Of a stretch of 64,000 bases of DNA, positions 55,799-64,000 are shown one piece after another (position 1 is the stretch's first letter; each line of letters opens with the position of its first letter). Below the pieces are notes generated by a model. The model did no database searches. It had not been told where the DNA came from and saw only the letters and a program-made list of their open reading frames with translations. Position numbers and translations under genes: made by a program. Origin of the DNA: Pelobacter sp. (GTDB lineage Bacteria; Desulfobacterota; Desulfuromonadia; Geobacterales; Pseudopelobacteraceae); contig JAVBXN010000021.1 of assembly GCA_030824515.1 (NCBI GenBank), positions 62,001-126,000 on the forward strand, in the 5' to 3' direction.

Positions 55799-55840
55799 AA
55801 GAGCAGGGGGTTCCAAATTGGAACCCCCTGCTCTTTTTTT
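55799..55840 (+). terminator. Strong terminator after the LysR gene
   Basis: A 16-bp perfect stem with GC-rich GAGCAGGGGGTTCC core, AAATT loop and seven Ts. Confidence 0.95.
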
Positions 55841-55854
55841 ACCCATAAAAATTA

Positions 55855-55870
55855 TGCATGACCCCATGCA
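55855..55870. promoter_or_regulatory. Palindrome in the psr leader region
   Basis: TGCATG (55855-55860), 4-nt spacer, CATGCA (55865-55870), 145 bp before psrA. A dyad of this size could bind the adjacent LysR protein; no further support. Confidence 0.3.
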
Positions 55871-56014
55871 AATGTCTGACTTTACTACGCTGCAATTTAG
55901 TCTTAGCATAAACACATCAAAATATATCAATACGCGCATACAGCAACAGATCGCTCGTACGCCACATGAAAGACCAATGTTTGATAACGATAACGCTGCA
56001 AAGGGGAGCTCATT

Positions 56015-58219
56015 GTGACAGCTAAATTTTCACGCAGAACGTTTTTGAAAACATCGGGACTGCTATCGGCAGGAATCGCCGCCACCACAATGCTCCCCGA
56101 CAAGTTTCTGCTCTGGGCCGAAGAGCAGGGCATGCTCACTTCCACGCTGATACCGACCTACTGCGAGATTTGCTTCTGGAAGTGCGGGGCAATGGCCAAG
56201 GTGATCAACGGCCGGGTTGTCAAACTGGAAGGCAACCCTGCCCATCCCGGCTCCCGCGGCAAACTCTGCGGCCGGGGCAATGGCGGCACCGGTCTGCTAT
56301 ACGATCCGAACCGGCTCAAGACTCCCCTGATCAACACCGGCGCCCGTGGTGAGGGCAAATACAAAAAAGCATCCTGGGACGAGGCGCTGAACTTCACCGC
56401 GGAAAAGATGACAAAGATTGCCGGGCAGTATGGCCCGGAGTCCATGGCGATCTTTACCCACGGCGCCCCGACCGATCATTTCCTGCCCCTGATCTCCGCA
56501 TTCGGCTCACCCAATGTGGGCATGCCCTCCTTCGCCCAATGTCGAGGCCCGCGCGATGTCGGGCTGGAACTTACCTTCGGTGAAAGCATCGGCTCGCCGG
56601 AGCGTCTGGACATGGCCAACAGCAAGGTGGTCGTGCTGTTCGGTTCGCACCTTGGCGAGAACATGCACAATTCCCAGGTGCAGGACTTCTCCGAATCCAT
56701 TGCCCGTGGCGCCAAACTGATCGTTATCGATCCGCGCTTTTCGATTGCGGCCGGCAAAGCGGAAAAATGGCTGCCTATCCGGCCGGCGACCGATATCGCG
56801 CTGCTGCTGACCTGGATCAACATCATCATCGCCGAAGAACTGTACGACAAACAGTACATCAACAGTTACGCCAACGGCCTGGATCAGCTGCGCACGGCCG
56901 TCAGCGGCTACACCGCCGAGTGGGCCGCCGCGGAGACCGATCTCAAGGCCGCCGATATCATTGAAACGGCGCGGATGATGGGCAAAAACGCACCTGCGGT
57001 TTGTATCCATCCCGGCCGGCATGCCACCTGGTACGGTGACGACGTTCAGCGGACGCGGGCCCTGGGCATTCTGATGGCATTGCTGGGCAGCTGGGGTCGC
57101 GAGGGTGGCGCTTTCTTCGCAACGCAAGCCTCATTTCCCAAGATGGACTCGAAACCGTATCCCGAGCCATCCAGAGAGCCCCTCAACCTTGGAGGATACC
57201 CGTTTGCCGGTGGAGAAGGGGTTACCCAGGCCATCCGCAACGCCACCATTACGGGCGCTCCGTACCCGATCAAAGGGTGGTTCGTCAGCGGCACCAACCT
57301 CCTTAAGTCCCTGCCAAACCAGAAGGAAACCATCGAGGCGATCAAACGGCTCGATCTGCTGGTTGCCGTGGATGTCATGCCCTTCGATACGGTCATGATG
57401 GCGGATGTGATCCTGCCCGAGTGTTCCTATCTGGAGAGGCACGATGCACTGGCGGTCGGCAAGGGCAAGTCGCTCACCGTTTCGCTGCGGCAGCCGATCA
57501 TTGAGCCGCTGTATGAATCAAAACCGGGCTGGTGGATTGCCAAGGAGCTGTCAAACCGCCTCGGGCTTGGCGATTACTTCCCCTGGAATACCTATGAGGA
57601 GAAAATCAAGAGTCAGTGCTCACTCTGGGGGATCAACTACGAAGAGTTGAAAAAGGTCGGCACCATAACCATCCCGAACACGGCAAAACCGTTCATCACC
57701 GCGCTGGAGCAACCCCAGTTCAAAACCGCATCGGGCAAGATTGAACTTTACAGCAAGGAACTGGAAGAGAAGGGTTTCGACCCGATCCCCCGCTATACAA
57801 AACACCCGTTGCCGCAATCCGGGGAATTCCGGTTGATTTATGGCCGCCATGCCGTCCACACGTTCAGCCGTACCACCAACAATCCGGAACTGCATGAACT
57901 ATATCCGGAAAACGAAGTCTGGATCAATGCCTCCAAGGCCAGCGACATGGGCATCGGTAATGGCGCCTATGTCACGCTGGTCAACCGGGACGGCATCAAG
58001 AGTTCTCCCATCAAGGTCAAGGCCACCGAACGCATCCGCGAGGACTGCGTTTATATGGTGCACGGCTTCGGAACCACCGGCAAGGGGCTGGCTAAAGCCT
58101 TCGGCAAGGGCGCCGACGACCAGCAACTGGTAACCAGATATGCCGTGGATCCGATCTGCGGAGGAACCGGAATGAGGGTTAATTTTGTCCGTATCGAGAA
58201 GGGAGTTACCCATGCCTAA
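56015..58219 (+). CDS. Molybdopterin oxidoreductase, PsrA/PhsA-like catalytic subunit
   Basis: A 734-residue exported enzyme of the DMSO-reductase family. Tat signal RRTFLKTSG; GTG start behind AAAGGGGAG. A 4Fe-4S site CEICFWKC...C (with LCGRGN) is followed by the Mo-bis-MGD domains; SFAQCRG may supply the cysteine Mo ligand of polysulfide/thiosulfate reductases. With B and C subunits immediately downstream this is a membrane-anchored respiratory sulfur-compound reductase of Psr/Phs type; the true substrate could also be tetrathionate, arsenate or selenate. Confidence 0.88.
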   Translation: MTAKFSRRTFLKTSGLLSAGIAATTMLPDKFLLWAEEQGMLTSTLIPTYCEICFWKCGAMAKVINGRVVKLEGNPAHPGSRGKLCGRGNGGTGLLYDPNRLKTPLINTGARGEGKYKKASWDEALNFTAEKMTKIAGQYGPESMAIFTHGAPTDHFLPLISAFGSPNVGMPSFAQCRGPRDVGLELTFGESIGSPERLDMANSKVVVLFGSHLGENMHNSQVQDFSESIARGAKLIVIDPRFSIAAGKAEKWLPIRPATDIALLLTWINIIIAEELYDKQYINSYANGLDQLRTAVSGYTAEWAAAETDLKAADIIETARMMGKNAPAVCIHPGRHATWYGDDVQRTRALGILMALLGSWGREGGAFFATQASFPKMDSKPYPEPSREPLNLGGYPFAGGEGVTQAIRNATITGAPYPIKGWFVSGTNLLKSLPNQKETIEAIKRLDLLVAVDVMPFDTVMMADVILPECSYLERHDALAVGKGKSLTVSLRQPIIEPLYESKPGWWIAKELSNRLGLGDYFPWNTYEEKIKSQCSLWGINYEELKKVGTITIPNTAKPFITALEQPQFKTASGKIELYSKELEEKGFDPIPRYTKHPLPQSGEFRLIYGRHAVHTFSRTTNNPELHELYPENEVWINASKASDMGIGNGAYVTLVNRDGIKSSPIKVKATERIREDCVYMVHGFGTTGKGLAKAFGKGADDQQLVTRYAVDPICGGTGMRVNFVRIEKGVTHA

Positions 58220-58772
58220 GTATGCGATGGTGATAGATCAACGCCGCTGCGTTGCCTGCATGGCCTGCGTCGTGGCCTGCAAGAAGGAGAATGACGTCCC
58301 GCCGGGGGAGTTCCGCACCAGGGTCGTCGAACAGACCGAGGGGACATTTCCCGAGCTGCGGATGGAACTTCGTTCGGAGTTATGCAACCACTGCGACAAC
58401 CCGCCTTGCGTTTATAACTGCCCGACCGGAGCCTCCTATAAAAACAAGGAAAACGGCATGGTGCTGCTGAAGTCCTATCGCTGCGTCGGCTGCAAATCCT
58501 GCGTGGCGGCCTGCCCCTACGATGCCCGTTACATCAATGAAGAAAAAGGCTATGTCGATAAGTGCACCTTCTGCGCACACCGGGTCAAGGAGGGCAAGGA
58601 ACCGGCCTGCGTCGCCACCTGCGTGGGCAAATCCCGCATCTTCGGCGACCTGGATGACCCCAAAAGCCTTGTCAGCATCGCACTGCACCAGAACCACTCG
58701 GAGGTGTTGCTGAAGAGCGTCGGCACGATACCACGGGTTTACTACATCAAGAAATTCAGCAAACCGGAATAG
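58212..58772 (+). CDS. 4Fe-4S electron transfer subunit (PsrB-like)
   Basis: A 186-residue iron-sulfur protein with four 4Fe-4S motifs: CVACMACVVAC, CNHCDNPPCVYNCP, CVGCKSCVAACP, and CTFCAHR...CVATC. It transfers electrons between the membrane subunit and the molybdoenzyme in the periplasm. ATG 58212 overlaps the end of the A gene by 8 bp; the frame is open upstream inside that gene. Confidence 0.95.
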   Translation: MPKYAMVIDQRRCVACMACVVACKKENDVPPGEFRTRVVEQTEGTFPELRMELRSELCNHCDNPPCVYNCPTGASYKNKENGMVLLKSYRCVGCKSCVAACPYDARYINEEKGYVDKCTFCAHRVKEGKEPACVATCVGKSRIFGDLDDPKSLVSIALHQNHSEVLLKSVGTIPRVYYIKKFSKPE

Positions 58773-58783
58773 GAGCGTAGCGC

Positions 58784-59749
58784 ATGGAAATCACGGTTAC
58801 CGGATTGAACGCCATCTCAAACCCGCATCTGCATGCCTGGGACTGGCGGGTATCGCTGTATCTGTTCCTGGGGGGACTCTCGGCCGGCCTGGCGATGATG
58901 AACTCCGTACTGCATGTCCGTAAGAATGGCAGGCTGGCCGAAGGTGACAAGGCCGCGATCAGCGCGCCGATGTATGTGCCGATCATCCTTAGCATCGGCA
59001 TGTTCTTCATCTTTCTGGACCTGGAGAGCAAGCTGCACGTCTTCTGGTTTTACCTGACCGTTCAGCCGTTTTCGCCGATGTCGTGGGGTTCCTGGGGACT
59101 GCTGGCCTTCTACCCGATCAGCATCATGTATGCCCTGGCCATGTTTCCGGAAAACAAACGCAGTCTCCTGGCCTTCCGGCAACTGCAGGAACTCTCCACC
59201 TGGATGAGCCGCTACAAGCTGCAGCTCGCGGCGGCCAATTTCGGGATGGGATTGTTTATAGGCATTTACACGGGGGTGCTGTTAAGCGCGTACGTTGCCC
59301 GTCCGCTGTGGAACTCGGCCCTGTTGCCGATCGTTTTCCTTACCTCGGCCATGTCGGCCGGCGCGGCCTTCATGATCATAATTTCCTCACGCAAGCAGGT
59401 AAAGCTGTTCTTCACCAAGATTGAAATCTGGATGATACTGGCTGAGATGGTAATGTTGCCTCTGTACTTCTACGGCCAATACATAGCATCCGATGCGCAA
59501 CGCGAATCGATCATGCCATTTTTTACCTTCAACCATGAATATTTCTGGTACGGCCTGGCCATGCTGTTTCTGGTGATGATACTGCCGATAGCGCTGGTGA
59601 TGAAATATATGGAAATCACCGAAGAACATGGCGAGGAGCTGACTTCGGCCGCTCTGTTCAAAATGAACCTGAGCGCCCTGATGGTGCTGGCGGGAGGGCT
59701 GGTGATACGTTTATCCTTTGTCTACGCAGGGCAGTTGAGCCACTTGTAG
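58784..59749 (+). CDS. NrfD/PsrC-family membrane anchor subunit
   Basis: A 321-residue integral membrane quinol-oxidising anchor with eight or more helices (SLYLFLGGLSAGLAMMNSVLHV, VPIILSIGMFFIFLDLESKLHVFWFYL). NrfD-family proteins take electrons from menaquinol, consistent with a futalosine-pathway menaquinone supply (mqnB at 32.9 kb). GGAGCG precedes the ATG. Completes the A-B-C operon with an 11-bp gap. Confidence 0.93.
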   Translation: MEITVTGLNAISNPHLHAWDWRVSLYLFLGGLSAGLAMMNSVLHVRKNGRLAEGDKAAISAPMYVPIILSIGMFFIFLDLESKLHVFWFYLTVQPFSPMSWGSWGLLAFYPISIMYALAMFPENKRSLLAFRQLQELSTWMSRYKLQLAAANFGMGLFIGIYTGVLLSAYVARPLWNSALLPIVFLTSAMSAGAAFMIIISSRKQVKLFFTKIEIWMILAEMVMLPLYFYGQYIASDAQRESIMPFFTFNHEYFWYGLAMLFLVMILPIALVMKYMEITEEHGEELTSAALFKMNLSALMVLAGGLVIRLSFVYAGQLSHL

Positions 59750-59791
59750 TTAACATCGAGGGCAATCATAAGGTCCGCATCATCTATATAG

Positions 59792-59854
59792 TGGACATAA
59801 TCCAAGTTGGTCAATAAAGTATTTTTTTGCCAAAATTCAACTTGGATATGTCCA
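59792..59854. repeat. Long inverted repeat abutting a start codon
   Basis: TGGACATAATCCAAGTTG (59792-59809) and CAACTTGGATATGTCCA (59838-59854) are complementary apart from one missing base, separated by 28 nt containing seven Ts. The right arm ends exactly at the GTG start of the next gene. Confidence 0.8.
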
Positions 59855-62227
59855 GTGATCCCAAGCATCGTTTACCTTGCAGTTTTTATATCGGGCTTCG
59901 CATCCCTGGGCTATGAGCTCTGCTGGATTCGCAAAGGCTCGCTCCTGATCGGAGCCACCCCCCAGGCGTTAAGCATCGTAGTCGCTGTATTCTTCGGCGG
60001 TATGGCTGTCGGCGCATATCTGTCCGGCCTCTTTTCAAAGCGAACAGGCCATCCGCTGCTCTGGTACGGAATCATTGAATGTGCGATCGCGGTCATGGCG
60101 GCTGTCACCCCGGCATTGTTCGGGCTGGCCGCACATGTCTCCGCGTTTGCGTATCAGTGGGCCGGCGCCAGCCAGCCCCTTCAGCTCCTCACGCGCTCGA
60201 TGCTGGTTGCGGCGCTTATCTTTCCGACATGCGTATTGATCGGCGGTACGCTCCCGCTGTTGTGCCAGTTTTTCATCAACAACAGACAGGCGGATATCCG
60301 CTTTGCCGCAGGCAAACTCTATGCCGTTAACACCGCCGGCGCTTTCCTTGGCTGTATGCTTTGCGGGATCTGGTTGATCCCGACCTTTGGGATTGATACA
60401 TCAATTTGGTTCTACGCCCTCTCAAGCCTTATCGCCGGTGTTGTGGTCATCCTGTTATCAGGAACAATTTCACCGGCTGCTGTTGACGCCTCGCCGCCTG
60501 TCCCTGCACTCGGCCAAACTTCAAACACTCTGACAAAATCAGGCTCAAGAGCGTTCATCATGTACGGATTGTTCTTCTGGTCGGGTTTTGCTGCGCTGGG
60601 GTTTGAAATACTGTGGGTGCGGTTCCTGTCGCTCATCATTTACAACACGGTCTACACCTGCATCTTTGCGCTTGGAGCCATTCTCCTTGGCATTGCTGTC
60701 GGAGGATGGCTCGTATGCCTGCTAAAAAACCGGCCCGGGCTGGATGCGCTCCTGTTTGCCGCTGCCAATATCTTCATCGGCTTCTCCGTCCTTATTATTC
60801 TCATCCAACCCGTAGCCGCATGGGACTGGATTAGAGAATCACGCTCGCTGTCCATGCAGGCAGTGCTCTGCCTGACAGTCATCCTGATACCCTCGATTGC
60901 ATCGGGAATCTCGTTTCCCCTGGCATATCGAATGGTTGCCGCAAACGCCATCGATTCCGGCAGGGATTTCGGTTTTCTTACCGCCGTCAATACAGTGGGC
61001 GGGATTGCGGGCTCGCTGTTGGCGGGTTTCTACCTTCTGCCGGCAATGGGAATGCACCTGAGCCTGACTGTCCTGACGCTCATCAGTCTTGCAATCGGAT
61101 TATCCACGATCTTCTTTTTTCCCGACGAAATTTCATGGTTCCACAGGAGAATGATCGCTTGCGGAGTCATCGCGGCGCTGCTTGGGATAGTGCTTACGAG
61201 CGGCGCCAGGCTCCCGGCGGACTTCCTGGCCGGAAAGCGGGAGATGATCGAATTCGCCGAGGGGGTCTCTTCGTTCATCGCCGTGGTCAAACGGGACGGC
61301 ATCAAGACGCTGGAAATCGACCGCATGTGGCAGGGTCAGAATCAAAAAGGGCATCAGATACTGGCCGCCCATATCCCGATGATTCTGCATCAAGACCCAA
61401 AAAAAGTATTGGTGATCGGTATGGGCACCGGGCAAACGGCCAGTCGGTTCCTGATGTATGACATCAAGCAGCTTGATTGTGTTGATATTGAAAAAACGCT
61501 GCCGGGGATCTTGCAGCGGCATTTTGATGCGGCCTGGCTGAACGACCCGCGCACGCAGGTCATTACCGATGACGGCCGCAATTTCACTTCATACACATCA
61601 ACGCTGTATGACATCATCTCGATTGAGGTGGGTCAATCCTTCCGGCCCCAGGTAGCATCTTTTTACACCGTTGATTTTTATCGGGATGCCAAGAAACGAC
61701 TTAAAAAAGATGGGCTGGCGTGCCAGTTTGTACCGATGGGATTTTTTACGGAAGGTGAATTCAGATCAATAGTGCGCAGCTTTCTGGAGGTGTTTCCGCA
61801 GAGCACGCTTTGGTTCAACAAGTATGCCGAGTGCATTTTAGTCGGAAACGCAACATGCCCGCCAAAACTGCTCCCGAAGAGGCTCGCGCTGCTCCAGAGC
61901 GATGCCGGAATCCGCGCGGACCTTGATTATTCCTTTGAGGGCAGACCGTGGCTTTTGATGAACAAACAGCAGGTATTTGCCGCAAACTACCTGATGGGAC
62001 CGCAAAAACTCGCGAAACTGGCCGACGACGCGGCCCCTTATCGTGATGACAAGCCGATTCTCGAATACCAGACCGCTCGCAATGCTTACAACCGGACACG
62101 CATTCACACCTTGATTGAAAAGAACCTGGAAAGCCTGGACACAATTTTCGCTCAGAAAATACGTATCGCATCGGAGGCCCGTATTATCAGCATTCGGGAG
62201 GAGAATGTCCACGAATCGCTGAAATGA
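59855..62227 (+). CDS. Fused multi-helix membrane/spermidine synthase-like protein
   Basis: About 790 residues. GTG 59855 is taken as start because the family N-terminus (YLAVFISGFASLGYELCWIR) begins there; an in-frame TTG lies 48 bp upstream. The N-terminal 470 residues contain 12-14 helices in two repeated halves (FISGFASLGYELCWIR and FWSGFAALGFEILWVR are internal repeats). The C-terminal 300 residues are a Rossmann methyltransferase-fold spermidine synthase domain (VLVIGMGTGQTASRFL, ITDDGRNF). The expected catalytic Asp region reads IISIEVGQS, so polyamine synthesis is doubtful. 105 bp downstream of the PsrC-like gene. Confidence 0.85.
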   Translation: MIPSIVYLAVFISGFASLGYELCWIRKGSLLIGATPQALSIVVAVFFGGMAVGAYLSGLFSKRTGHPLLWYGIIECAIAVMAAVTPALFGLAAHVSAFAYQWAGASQPLQLLTRSMLVAALIFPTCVLIGGTLPLLCQFFINNRQADIRFAAGKLYAVNTAGAFLGCMLCGIWLIPTFGIDTSIWFYALSSLIAGVVVILLSGTISPAAVDASPPVPALGQTSNTLTKSGSRAFIMYGLFFWSGFAALGFEILWVRFLSLIIYNTVYTCIFALGAILLGIAVGGWLVCLLKNRPGLDALLFAAANIFIGFSVLIILIQPVAAWDWIRESRSLSMQAVLCLTVILIPSIASGISFPLAYRMVAANAIDSGRDFGFLTAVNTVGGIAGSLLAGFYLLPAMGMHLSLTVLTLISLAIGLSTIFFFPDEISWFHRRMIACGVIAALLGIVLTSGARLPADFLAGKREMIEFAEGVSSFIAVVKRDGIKTLEIDRMWQGQNQKGHQILAAHIPMILHQDPKKVLVIGMGTGQTASRFLMYDIKQLDCVDIEKTLPGILQRHFDAAWLNDPRTQVITDDGRNFTSYTSTLYDIISIEVGQSFRPQVASFYTVDFYRDAKKRLKKDGLACQFVPMGFFTEGEFRSIVRSFLEVFPQSTLWFNKYAECILVGNATCPPKLLPKRLALLQSDAGIRADLDYSFEGRPWLLMNKQQVFAANYLMGPQKLAKLADDAAPYRDDKPILEYQTARNAYNRTRIHTLIEKNLESLDTIFAQKIRIASEARIISIREENVHESLK

Positions 62228-62364
62228 CAGAGAACCGATGGGGAGCGTCCGGCTGTAGCCGGAGATAAATTCCCCGAATACAGACGGAGTTCAACATTCA
62301 GGCCCTATGGCCGTATTGGACGGAAGCACAATCCAAACCGGATACTGGCAAGAAAAGTCACAGA

Positions 62365-64000
62365 TCAGATGTCCTCCTCTACATCCTTCTTCTCGAACCA
62401 GCTGTAAACCGACGGAATAATCAACAGCGTCAAAATGGTTGAAGTAACCAGCCCCCCCACCACAACAGTCGCCAACGGCTTCTGTATTTCAGACCCGGCC
62501 CCGCCGGCGAGCAGCATCGGTATCAGGCTGAAAATGGAGATGGATGCGGTCATCAGTACCGGCCGCAAGCGGTCAAGACTCCCCTTCCTGATGGCCTCCG
62601 GCAATTCATACCCTTCATCTCGCAGTTGCGAAATGCGCGATACCAAAACAAGCCCGTTTAAGACAGCAACGCCAAACAGCACAACAAATCCTACCGACGC
62701 CGGAACTGACAGGTATTGCCCGGAAATGAAGAGCGCAAACACCCCGCCAATCAGAGCGAACGGCAGGTTAGAAATGACCAGCAGCGCCAGACGGATCGAC
62801 CGGAAGGTGACGTACAGCAGCAGCAGGATCAGGCCGATTGCCACCGGTCCGATGATCATCAGCTTGTTCATGGCCCGCTGCTGATTTTCGAACTGTCCGC
62901 CCCAGGTGACGTAATACCCGGCAGGTAGTTTGACCTGCTCCTTGATCTTCTGCTTTGCTTCGGCAACGAAACTACCGATATCCCTGCCGGTGATGTTCAT
63001 CTCGATGCCGATTCTTCTTACGCCATCCTGGCGGCTGATCTGCGCCGGGCCTTCGATCATTTTCACTTCTGCCAGCTGTTCCAGCGGCACATTGATCCCG
63101 GTTTTAGTGGTGATCAGCAGATTCCTGATTGCCTCCAGAGAATTCCTTTTTTCTTCCGGCAAGCGCACGGTGATGTCGAAACTGCGGTTTTCCTCATAGA
63201 GCTGCGATGCCGCTTTACCGGCAACGGCGATTTCAATGACCTTTTGCACGTCACTGATGTTCAGCCCATAGCGGGCAATTCTCGCCCGGTCGATATTGAC
63301 AGTCAGGTAGGGCTGTCCGGTAACCTTTTCCGCATTCAGATCGGTCCCACCCTTTACCGTGGACAGCACCTTGGCTATCTCAGCCGATTTTTCAGTGAGA
63401 ACATTGATGTCTTCACCGAACAGCTTGAGAATAAGCTGCGCCCGGGTGCCGGCAACCAGTTCATCAATGCGGCACTGGATCGGCTGGCTGAAACCGAAGT
63501 TTATTCCCGCCACCGACTCTAGAGACTCCCGCATCTCATTGGTCAGCTCTTCTTTGGATATATCCCGTTTCCATTCACTCTTCGGCTTGAGGACTCCCAC
63601 ATAGCCGGTCTTGTCAGAACCCCTCGTGTCCAGGGCGACCCCGGTCTGCCCGGTTCGACCGACAATGGTATCCAGTTCGGGAAACTGCATCAGCTTTGCC
63701 GCGGCCAGTTGATTCACCTCCATGGCCTTGGACAGGGAAACACCTGGAAGCATGGCAATATCCATGTCAAACGAGCCTTCATCCATGACCGGAATGAATT
63801 CCGTTCCCAAACGTGTTACCAGAAACAGTGAGGCAACCAGAAGAACTCCGGCGACACTCAACACCACGCGCTTTGTGTTCATGGCATATTCGAGCATCGG
63901 CAGATAGAGCCTGCTGGCGTGCTTCATGATGAAGCTCTCTTTTTCCGGATGTGGTTTCAGGAAGATGATGCAGAGCACCGGGATTACAAACACGGAGAGA
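62365..64000 (-). CDS. CzcA/CusA-family heavy-metal RND efflux pump, 5' end beyond window
   Basis: C-terminal ~545 residues of an inner-membrane proton-driven pump; the start lies to the right of the window. Periplasmic docking domain (MPGVSLSKAMEVNQLAAAKL-type region, GQPYLTVNIDRARIARYGLN, RQDGVRRIGIEMNITGRD) is followed by six helices (MIIGPVAIGLILLLLYVTFRSIRLALL, VGFVVLFGVAVLNGLVLVSR, PLATVVVGGLVTSTILTLLIIPSVY). GTDLNAEKVTGQP and RGSDKTGYVG are typical of CzcA/CusA. Metal specificity cannot be read from the visible part. The gene ends KKDVEEDI and converges with the fused spermidine-synthase gene. Confidence 0.93.
   Translation of the reverse strand, partial: LSVFVIPVLCIIFLKPHPEKESFIMKHASRLYLPMLEYAMNTKRVVLSVAGVLLVASLFLVTRLGTEFIPVMDEGSFDMDIAMLPGVSLSKAMEVNQLAAAKLMQFPELDTIVGRTGQTGVALDTRGSDKTGYVGVLKPKSEWKRDISKEELTNEMRESLESVAGINFGFSQPIQCRIDELVAGTRAQLILKLFGEDINVLTEKSAEIAKVLSTVKGGTDLNAEKVTGQPYLTVNIDRARIARYGLNISDVQKVIEIAVAGKAASQLYEENRSFDITVRLPEEKRNSLEAIRNLLITTKTGINVPLEQLAEVKMIEGPAQISRQDGVRRIGIEMNITGRDIGSFVAEAKQKIKEQVKLPAGYYVTWGGQFENQQRAMNKLMIIGPVAIGLILLLLYVTFRSIRLALLVISNLPFALIGGVFALFISGQYLSVPASVGFVVLFGVAVLNGLVLVSRISQLRDEGYELPEAIRKGSLDRLRPVLMTASISIFSLIPMLLAGGAGSEIQKPLATVVVGGLVTSTILTLLIIPSVYSWFEKKDVEEDI

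Noticed and set aside
59807..59854. TTG 59807 as the start of the fused membrane/spermidine-synthase gene
   Set aside because: It would add 16 residues encoded inside the inverted repeat, with no ribosome site; GTG 59855 places the start at the first membrane helix.
62228..62364. Terminator or small RNA between the convergent genes at 62.3 kb
   Set aside because: Only a short CCGGCTGTAGCCGG hairpin with no T run is present; nothing firm.

Overview
The window looks like chromosomal DNA of a Geobacter-type bacterium (Desulfuromonadia/Geobacterales). No single gene proves this; it is inferred from the combination: a c-type-heme-bearing chemoreceptor, a decaheme cytochrome next to an outer-membrane barrel, a PEP-CTERM protein, a CFI-box C-terminus, futalosine hydrolase, FolE2, a flavodiiron protein, a polysulfide-reductase-type operon and many HD-GYP/receiver/chemotaxis genes. 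Coding density is high. I see no tRNA, rRNA, CRISPR array, transposase or prophage. Two genes run off the edges: flavodiiron protein on the left and a CzcA-type RND pump on the right.

Layout. 1-4.8 kb: flavodiiron protein, small HEAT protein, then a two-gene minus operon of a HEAT protein and an HD-GYP protein that share the same uncharacterised N-terminal domain. 4.9-7.1 kb: radA, rplU, rpmA. 7.2-10.3 kb: a heme-containing chemoreceptor and an MshEN-receiver fusion. 10.3-17.8 kb: secreted nuclease, U32 peptidase-family protein, asd, a Sel1 protein, leuB, an FmdB zinc ribbon, galU and a TIGR04073 exosortase-associated protein. 17.9-24 kb: family B DNA polymerase, metK, and a pair of secreted proteins, the second a putative HExxH protease with a CFI-box tail. 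24.1-29 kb: an MFP/fused ATPase/two-permease drug-export type ABC operon with a palindromic repeat inserted in frame in the ATPase linker. 29-32.8 kb: SGNH esterase, DUF4149, a PEP-CTERM protein behind a sigma-54-like promoter, and a monoheme cytochrome/PstS-like binding-protein pair.

32.9-50.6 kb is almost entirely minus strand: futalosine hydrolase with a hybrid histidine kinase; a TIGR04282 glycosyltransferase with folE2, acylphosphatase and engB; an M48 protease; elbB; an NDUFA9-like protein; then a long tight gene run encoding DUF401, a single-domain receiver, a DUF534-type binding protein, a large barrel, a decaheme lipoprotein, an orphan MlaF-like ATPase, a four-helix membrane protein, a 34-residue membrane peptide, a TPR protein, an unknown protein and an AcuC-type deacetylase. 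50.8-54.5 kb: a CJM1_0395-type putative metalloprotease, a chemoreceptor, a stand-alone CheB and a receiver. 54.8-62.2 kb: LysR regulator, psrABC-type molybdoenzyme operon and a fused membrane/spermidine-synthase-like protein. 

The strongest candidates for something undescribed are the shared N-terminal domain of the HEAT and HD-GYP proteins, the deacetylase-to-cytochrome-conduit gene run with its tiny membrane protein, and the sigma-54/inverted-repeat control region of the PEP-CTERM gene. All start choices and promoter calls were made by eye from the sequence; family names come from recognised motifs, not from database searches.
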